Shown in pieces: positions 59,193-64,000 of a DNA stretch of 64,000 nt. Numbering within the stretch: the stretch's first letter is position 1; each line of letters starts with the position of its first letter. The notes under the pieces were generated by a model. The model was given only the letters and a program-made list of their open reading frames with translations, made no database searches and was not told where the DNA came from. The translations under genes were made by a program, and so were the position numbers. Source of the DNA: Diphasiastrum complanatum (taxonomy: Eukaryota > Streptophyta > Lycopodiopsida > Lycopodiales > Lycopodiaceae); NCBI GenBank assembly GCA_029204225.1, contig MU832617.1:1-64000 (forward strand), read 5' to 3'.

Positions 59193-60456
59193 GTCCTACC
59201 AATCGTCAACCCAGATATTTCCAACCTCAAAGTCCATTCAGAGATTTCAGAAAACCTCACCCACCAGTACATCCATCAATGAGAAGAATGCCTTGGCAAT
59301 CCCCAATTCCCACACCATCACGTCACTCTAGGCCCGAACCACCGAAGCGTTCATCTCCCAGACCAAGTCAACGCCCAAGAACACCTCCATACACACCCTC
59401 TAACCCAATCTATAAAGCTGAATCTCCTACGCTGATCTACTCACCAAATGTACCAGAGACACCTATTTTCAGAAACAATCTCCGAAGACCCTCTCTTTCC
59501 AATCATCCTTCAGCAAGAATCCCCACTTAGACCATTGTCATCCATCTATTCAACAAATCTAGGACTATTTATCAAATACAGAAAGGCGAAGCTATTGCTG
59601 AAATTCTATTCATTTAGAAAGCAAAGATCCTTTAGACTACCCTAAATAAGTCCTTTGAAGAATGGTTTGATGATTTCCCAAATCATCAATCAGACACCGT
59701 CAACACAATACAGGAGTCTGTTTCCTATGTCCCACATATCAACATTGAATGTGTCATCAATCCCAGACAGTCACCTTTCTTCGTAGCCATGGCAGAAACA
59801 GGTGCAACCATCTGCTGTGCTAATCTTAAGCTATTCCCTTCTTCCATGATTCAGAAAGAAGAAAACCCAGTAAAGGTGATCTATTCCAATAGTAAACCCC
59901 GATTGTTACATCAGAGTGTTACCATTCCAATTCCATTTGGTTCATTAGAACTGACTATCAATTTTGAAGGTCTTAACCATCATTCTACAGACTTTATTAT
60001 TGGTTATGATGTTCTACAAAGGCTCAGTCCTTTTTCTTTCAAAAGAGAAAGTTTGACGATTACGTACAATCAATTCAAGTACAACCTTCCCCTTGTTAAT
60101 CCTATAGTTGTACAATGCAACAACATTTCTCTAGTCCAAATGAATTATTGTTTAGAAAGATGCCTCACTTGGTTTTGATCTCAGCTATTGCAGTATCACA
60201 ATCAGACTGAAGCTATTTCTCAAAAGATCATGCATTATGCTAACGACAATCCTCTTCAGTTTTGGGAAAAGGAACAATACTTTGTCAGGTTGCCTGAAAT
60301 TCCACATAGCAACCTCACAAAAGCATCCTATTCGTACATGTCTCCATCACACAGGAGTTTATGCAATGAAGAAATCAAGCAACTACTCAAGCAAGGAATC
60401 ATCGAACCTAGTCACAGCAATTGGAGTTGCAAAGCCTTCTATGTCAACAACGGTGG
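59193..60456 (+). pseudogene. Pararetroviral proline-rich, protease and RT-start block (plus strand)
   Basis: It begins in the Pro-rich region (59279-59530), skips part of the linker, then reads the protease (59640-60175) in which the active-site Asp is Glu (AETGATICC). It ends in the RT start (CNEEIKQLLKQGIIEPSHSN). It has several stops and frameshifts. At about 60456 it switches to minus-strand Pro-rich sequence (GGTTCTGGCGAACTCATC). Confidence 0.85.
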
Positions 60457-60811
60457 TTCTGGCGAACTCATCCATGGATATTTTTAGCTGGAGTTCATCC
60501 GGCTAGTATATCTGGTATTCTCGGACTAGGGGGTTGTTGAGCAAGGGCTTGTTTCTGAGTGAGCTTATTTGCCATGGGGAAGAAAGGTTTCTTGGAGGGG
60601 GGAGTGAACTGCCTTTGGAAATGGGCAAATGAGAAGGATTGGTTTTGAGTGTAGGCATCATCAAGAGTGATGTCATCATCATCTTCATCATCTGGATCTA
60701 GTGCAAAGTTGAAATCTTCGTCACATGTAAGATCATCTTCGTCATAATTATCTGAATCTCTTGCTGGTTCTTTGCCTGGACGATGATGTATCATGTTGAG
60801 CTGGTGTACTT
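60457..60811 (-). pseudogene. Pararetroviral proline-rich/acidic fragment
   Basis: The minus strand reads part of the Asp-rich (DPDDEDDDDITLDD) and the start of the Pro-rich region. Its 5' side joins the viral primer site at 60812 at a shared CTTGCT-like overlap, so movement and coat regions are skipped. Confidence 0.85.
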
Positions 60812-60823
60812 GCTCTGATACCA
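60812..60823 (-). other. Viral primer-binding site at a rearrangement joint
   Basis: The minus strand reads TGGTATCAGAGC, followed directly by acidic-region sequence instead of the movement-protein leader. Confidence 0.9.
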
Positions 60824-61424
60824 TATAGAAGATAGAAAGAAACACAATTAAGCGATAGAAACACAAGGGAAATTAGATCACAGGATAAGCAAAATGATAA
60901 TCAACTAGCCAGGAGGTGGATACCAAAGATATATAAAAGAAAACCAGATTGGCTACAAAAGATAAAAGAACTGAATAGATCTTTAAGCTCTAGCTTCTCG
61001 ACTTCTTCACAATATTGCTTCTTCTACCTCCGATCCTAACTGAGCGAAGTGAGCTTCTTATATAGGATTCCTAGGATTCATTCACCAGGTCCGTTTCATT
61101 AATTTAATAGCGCACTAGTTAGTGGCGCATTTATGAGTAACAGCTGTTGGGACAGCTGGTATCCATTCAATAATATCTGCCAGGTGTTATGCACCAACTA
61201 TAAGAATATTCACATCTTTATGGCTGTGACATCGGCTGGTATGACGCTTATGAGTTGACGTCATAAAGTGTGTGAGCTGGCCAACTTTTGACCGACCATT
61301 TTGACCACGTTCAAGGTGGTTTAGGCGATGGTGGATACAACCGACTTAGGAAGTCAGCAATACTGTTTTTAATTCCAGGAACATGCTGTGTCTGAAAATC
61401 GAAATGGTCAAACCATAACGACCA
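60824..61424 (-). promoter_or_regulatory. Pararetroviral intergenic region and promoter (fullest copy)
   Basis: The minus strand, downstream of RNase H, carries two TGACG-type boxes (plus-strand 61242-61246 and TGACGTCA 61256-61263) about 180 bp upstream of TATATAAG (61057-61064). Then follow GAAGCTCACTTCGCTCAG and the leader down to the primer site. Paired TGACG boxes upstream of a TATA box resemble the as-1 element of known caulimovirid promoters. Activity is not known. Confidence 0.75.
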
Positions 61425-61913
61425 TCAAATTAAACGGGCATTTCCAATTGTTTCGACATTCTTGCTTTGCAGAAACGATTTGAAATTGTTAAGGTCTGTG
61501 CTTAAGATAAACTGTTTCTGTATCAAGAAAAATTGGAAGGCTGTGAAAGCATTCTTTGCAGCTAATATTTCACGGTGAGGAGATGAGTATCTACTCTGAG
61601 TAGGTGTGAAGCTACCGGATGCAAACCTGCAGACTGCCAATGTTGAGTCTGGCTGTTCTTCTGTTAAAATAGCACCCCATGCTTGTAGACTGGCGTCTGT
61701 ATAAACAATCAATTGTCCGTTCGTTGGGAGTTGTAGAGGTGGTAGGTTGGAACAGTAGTGTTTGATCAAGTCAATGCTTTGTTGATGTCGATGTGTCCAC
61801 TGCTCTCGAGGCTCCTTTTTCTGAGCAGATGTCTGAGTGGTTAAGTGAGCATAGCAATCTTTGGAAGGCTCCAATTGATCCAATTTAAGCAACCGAAAAA
61901 CTTTTGAATGTCT
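61425..61913 (-). pseudogene. Pararetroviral RT connection and RNase H
   Basis: The minus-strand frame 61425-61892 has the RNase H acids in YTDASLQAWG, HREILAAKNAFTAF and STDLNNF. It continues into the non-coding intergenic region. The 5' edge at 61913 joins a captured chromovirus fragment, so the RT core is not contiguous here. Confidence 0.85.
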
Positions 61914-62171
61914 AGGAGAACACCCTCAGCTTTCAGTATAAAGGCCGAGAGATCCAGTTGCATGGGGAGCATGATGTTCCCAACAGCCCTATGGTCTGCA
62001 GTTCAGAGCTCTGTCAGCTAATCGGAGACGAAGACCATCAGGTATTCTTATGTGACTTTCAGTTTATTCCTGAAGTTTCTATTTCCAGTTCTACTCAGCA
62101 GAAAATCAGTAAATTAGAAACTTTATTGTCTAAATTTAAAGATGTTTTTCCTGAAGATTTGCCACATGGTT
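61914..62171 (+). mobile_element. Captured chromovirus gag-pol fragment without LTRs
   Basis: About 258 bp matching the complete element at about 47835-48100 in inverted orientation: [28 protein letters not shown]-like region ([16 protein letters not shown]) and [16 protein letters not shown] see only two or three differences. It begins at AGGAGAACACCC and ends at GCCACATGGTT, both inside gag-pol, with viral sequence on both sides and no target duplication. It was therefore not a normal insertion. Confidence 0.9.
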
Positions 62172-63865
62172 GTTACACCTAGAAAATCGATTTCTGGTTT
62201 GAACAACTGTACTTTTTTATGTGACAATACTAAACCATGTTTGTCGATGCAATTATAAAATCGTTCTAGATACTCTAGATGCTGACTGAATGATTTACTA
62301 AAAATGAGTAAATCGTCAATGTATGCAATCATGAATTCTGCTGACTCTGAAAAGATATCATCTATCCTTTTCTGGAATTCTGATGGGGCTGTCTATAAAC
62401 CGAATGGCATTACAATTCATTGGCACTGCCCGTGAGGAACTGTGAAAGTTGTCTTATGTCGGTCTTCTGGATGGATTTTGAATTGCCAGAAGCCTGACTT
62501 GAGATCAAATTTTGAAAATATACCTGCGCCTTGTATCCGATGTAATAGATCATCTTTCAATGGCATGTGATATCTTTGAGATGTTTGTTGAGGGGCTGAT
62601 AGTTGATTACTAGTCTCTTTTTCCCTCGAACTTGCTCAGCACGGTTGTTGACATAGAAGGCTTTGTAGCTCCAATTGCTGTGACTAGGTTCGATGATTCC
62701 TTGCTTGAGTAGTTGCTTGATTTCTTCATTGCATAAACTCCTCTCTGATGGAGACATGTATGAATAGGATGCTTTTGTGGGGTAGCTATGTGGAACTTCA
62801 ACCTGACGGAAGTATTGTTCCTTTTCCCAAAATTGAAGAGGATTGTCGTTAGCATAATGCATGATCTTTTGAGAAATAGCTTCAATCTGATTGTGATACT
62901 GCAATAGCTGAAATCGAAACCAAGTGAGGTATCTTTCTGAACAATAATTCATTTGGACTAGAGAAAGGTTGTTGCATTGTACAACTACAGGATTAACAAG
63001 GGGAAGGTTGTACTTGAATTGATTGTATGTAATCGTCAAACTTTCTCTTTTATAAGAAAAAGGACTGAGTCTTTGTAGAACATCATAACCAATAATAAAG
63101 TATGTAGAATGATGGTTAAGACATTTAAAATTAATAGTCAGTTCTAATGAACCAAATCGAACTGGAATGGTAACACTCTGATGTAACAATCCGGGTTTAC
63201 TATTGGAATGAATCACCTTTACTGGGTATTCTTCTTTCTGAATCATGGAAGAAGGGAATAGCTTAAGATTAGCACAGCAGATGGCTGCACCTATATCTAC
63301 CATGGCTACGAAGAAAGGTGACTGTCTGGGATTGATGACACATTCAATGTTGATATGTGGGACATAGGAAACAGACTCCTGTATTGTGTTGATGGTGTCT
63401 GACTGATGATCTGGGAAATCATAAAACAATTCTTCAAAGGATTTATTTAGGGTAGTCTGAAGAACAGTAATGGGTTCGAGAGGAGGGATGTCTTCTTCAG
63501 AAGAGGTGGAAGAGTCTACTTAAGTAGGGTTAGTGTCAGAGAGTAAGTTCTGAACTTGATGTAACTGAATCTTTGCTTTCTGAATGAATAGAATTTCAGC
63601 AATAGCTTCGCCATTCTGTATTTGATAAATGGTCCTAGATTTGTTGAATAGATGGATGACAATGCTCTGAGGACTAGAGTCTGCTTGAAGTAACGGCAAA
63701 AGCTTATGAGTCAACTGAAGTTTATGAATTGTCTGAACATGACAGTAATAACCTTCAGGAGGCTGAAAAGCAATTCATGTACGTTTCCTTTCCAGTGATA
63801 GGAATGTTGGCTTTTGATCACATGATGATTCGTAGTGGTCTTGATTTTCCAAAGCGGATTCTTTG
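62172..63865 (-). pseudogene. Pararetroviral linker, protease and RT block
   Basis: The minus strand, 5' to 3', has the linker (63520-63714), protease (VDIGAAICCANLKLF, with Ile for the usual Thr/Ser), then the RT start (CNEEIKQLLKQGIIEPSHSN, KKRLVINYQPLNKHL). After breaks comes the RT core with catalytic YIDDLLIFSKS near 62300 and FLGVTT. Stops (for example near 62395 and 63520) and frameshifts are present. It is the only block in the window with the RT active site. Confidence 0.85.
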
Positions 63866-64000
63866 CCAGAATACCTGCAAAGACTCATACAGACACAAAA
63901 GACGCCAAGGGAGGTTGCCCGGTTAGTCGTAGTTGTCGCAGAAAAGTCGCCTTGCAGAAGCTATTCTCCCTTCACTCTGTCCCATGGCAATGTCTTCCTT
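63866..64000 (+). pseudogene. Pararetroviral leader and movement-protein start, runs off the window
   Basis: The strand switches again at about 63866 (GCCAGAATACCTGCAAAGAC). The sequence then matches 44090-44225 through ATGTCTTCCTT, so another plus-strand movement-protein copy continues beyond the window. Confidence 0.85.

Noticed and set aside
42201-64000. Intact, replication-competent viral copy
   Set aside because: No block contains all domains in order; stops, frameshifts, deletions and strand switches occur throughout.

Overview
The window is nuclear DNA of a flowering plant. The evidence is spliced genes with GT-AG introns, a tonoplast-type dicarboxylate transporter, plant Ty1/copia and Ty3/gypsy elements primed by initiator-Met tRNA, long (GA)n/(CT)n microsatellites, MITE-like elements and endogenous plant pararetrovirus (Caulimoviridae) sequence. 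The species cannot be named from the sequence. Only two host genes are recognised; most of the rest is repeat-derived.

Layout. 1-13 kb is a repeat graveyard: an open copia integrase fragment (-), a related family of LTRs (about 1053-1523 and 11833-12309), a gypsy integrase remnant, a decayed chimeric copia (3992-8225) with a long repeat-rich candidate LTR, and a second copia gag/protease remnant on the minus strand. 13-18 kb is non-coding with MITE-like repeats, GA microsatellites and a small tandem duplication. 18.1-22.3 kb holds a seven-exon SLC13/TDT-type dicarboxylate transporter gene whose frame stays open across all predicted junctions. 24804-28452 is a structurally complete non-autonomous LTR element (489-bp LTRs, PBS, PPT, CTCTG target duplication) without gag-pol. 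29-33 kb has a copia remnant and an unidentified, tandemly duplicated set of exon-like blocks. 34.5-36.7 kb carries the 3' exons of a FAM86/EFM3-like protein methyltransferase. 36.9-41.5 kb has copia fragments and 41.5-42.2 kb a BED zinc-finger fragment.

42201-64000 is the most unusual part: about 15 kb of pararetroviral sequence (petuvirus/florendovirus-like: movement protein, coat protein with zinc knuckle, acidic and proline-rich regions, protease, RT, RNase H) broken into blocks that alternate in orientation. It includes a 3.16-kb head-to-tail duplication, viral tRNA-primer sites at two rearrangement junctions, and two promoter regions. A 6.4-kb chromovirus (Ty3/gypsy) with an open 1595-codon gag-pol and LTRs differing by one base in my reading is nested in one viral block. 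A roughly 258-bp LTR-less piece of nearly the same chromovirus is embedded between viral blocks elsewhere. No viral block is a complete genome; all are rearranged or interrupted.

The host genes look unrelated to one another. Splice sites and boundaries are inferred by eye from ORF continuity and consensus signals.
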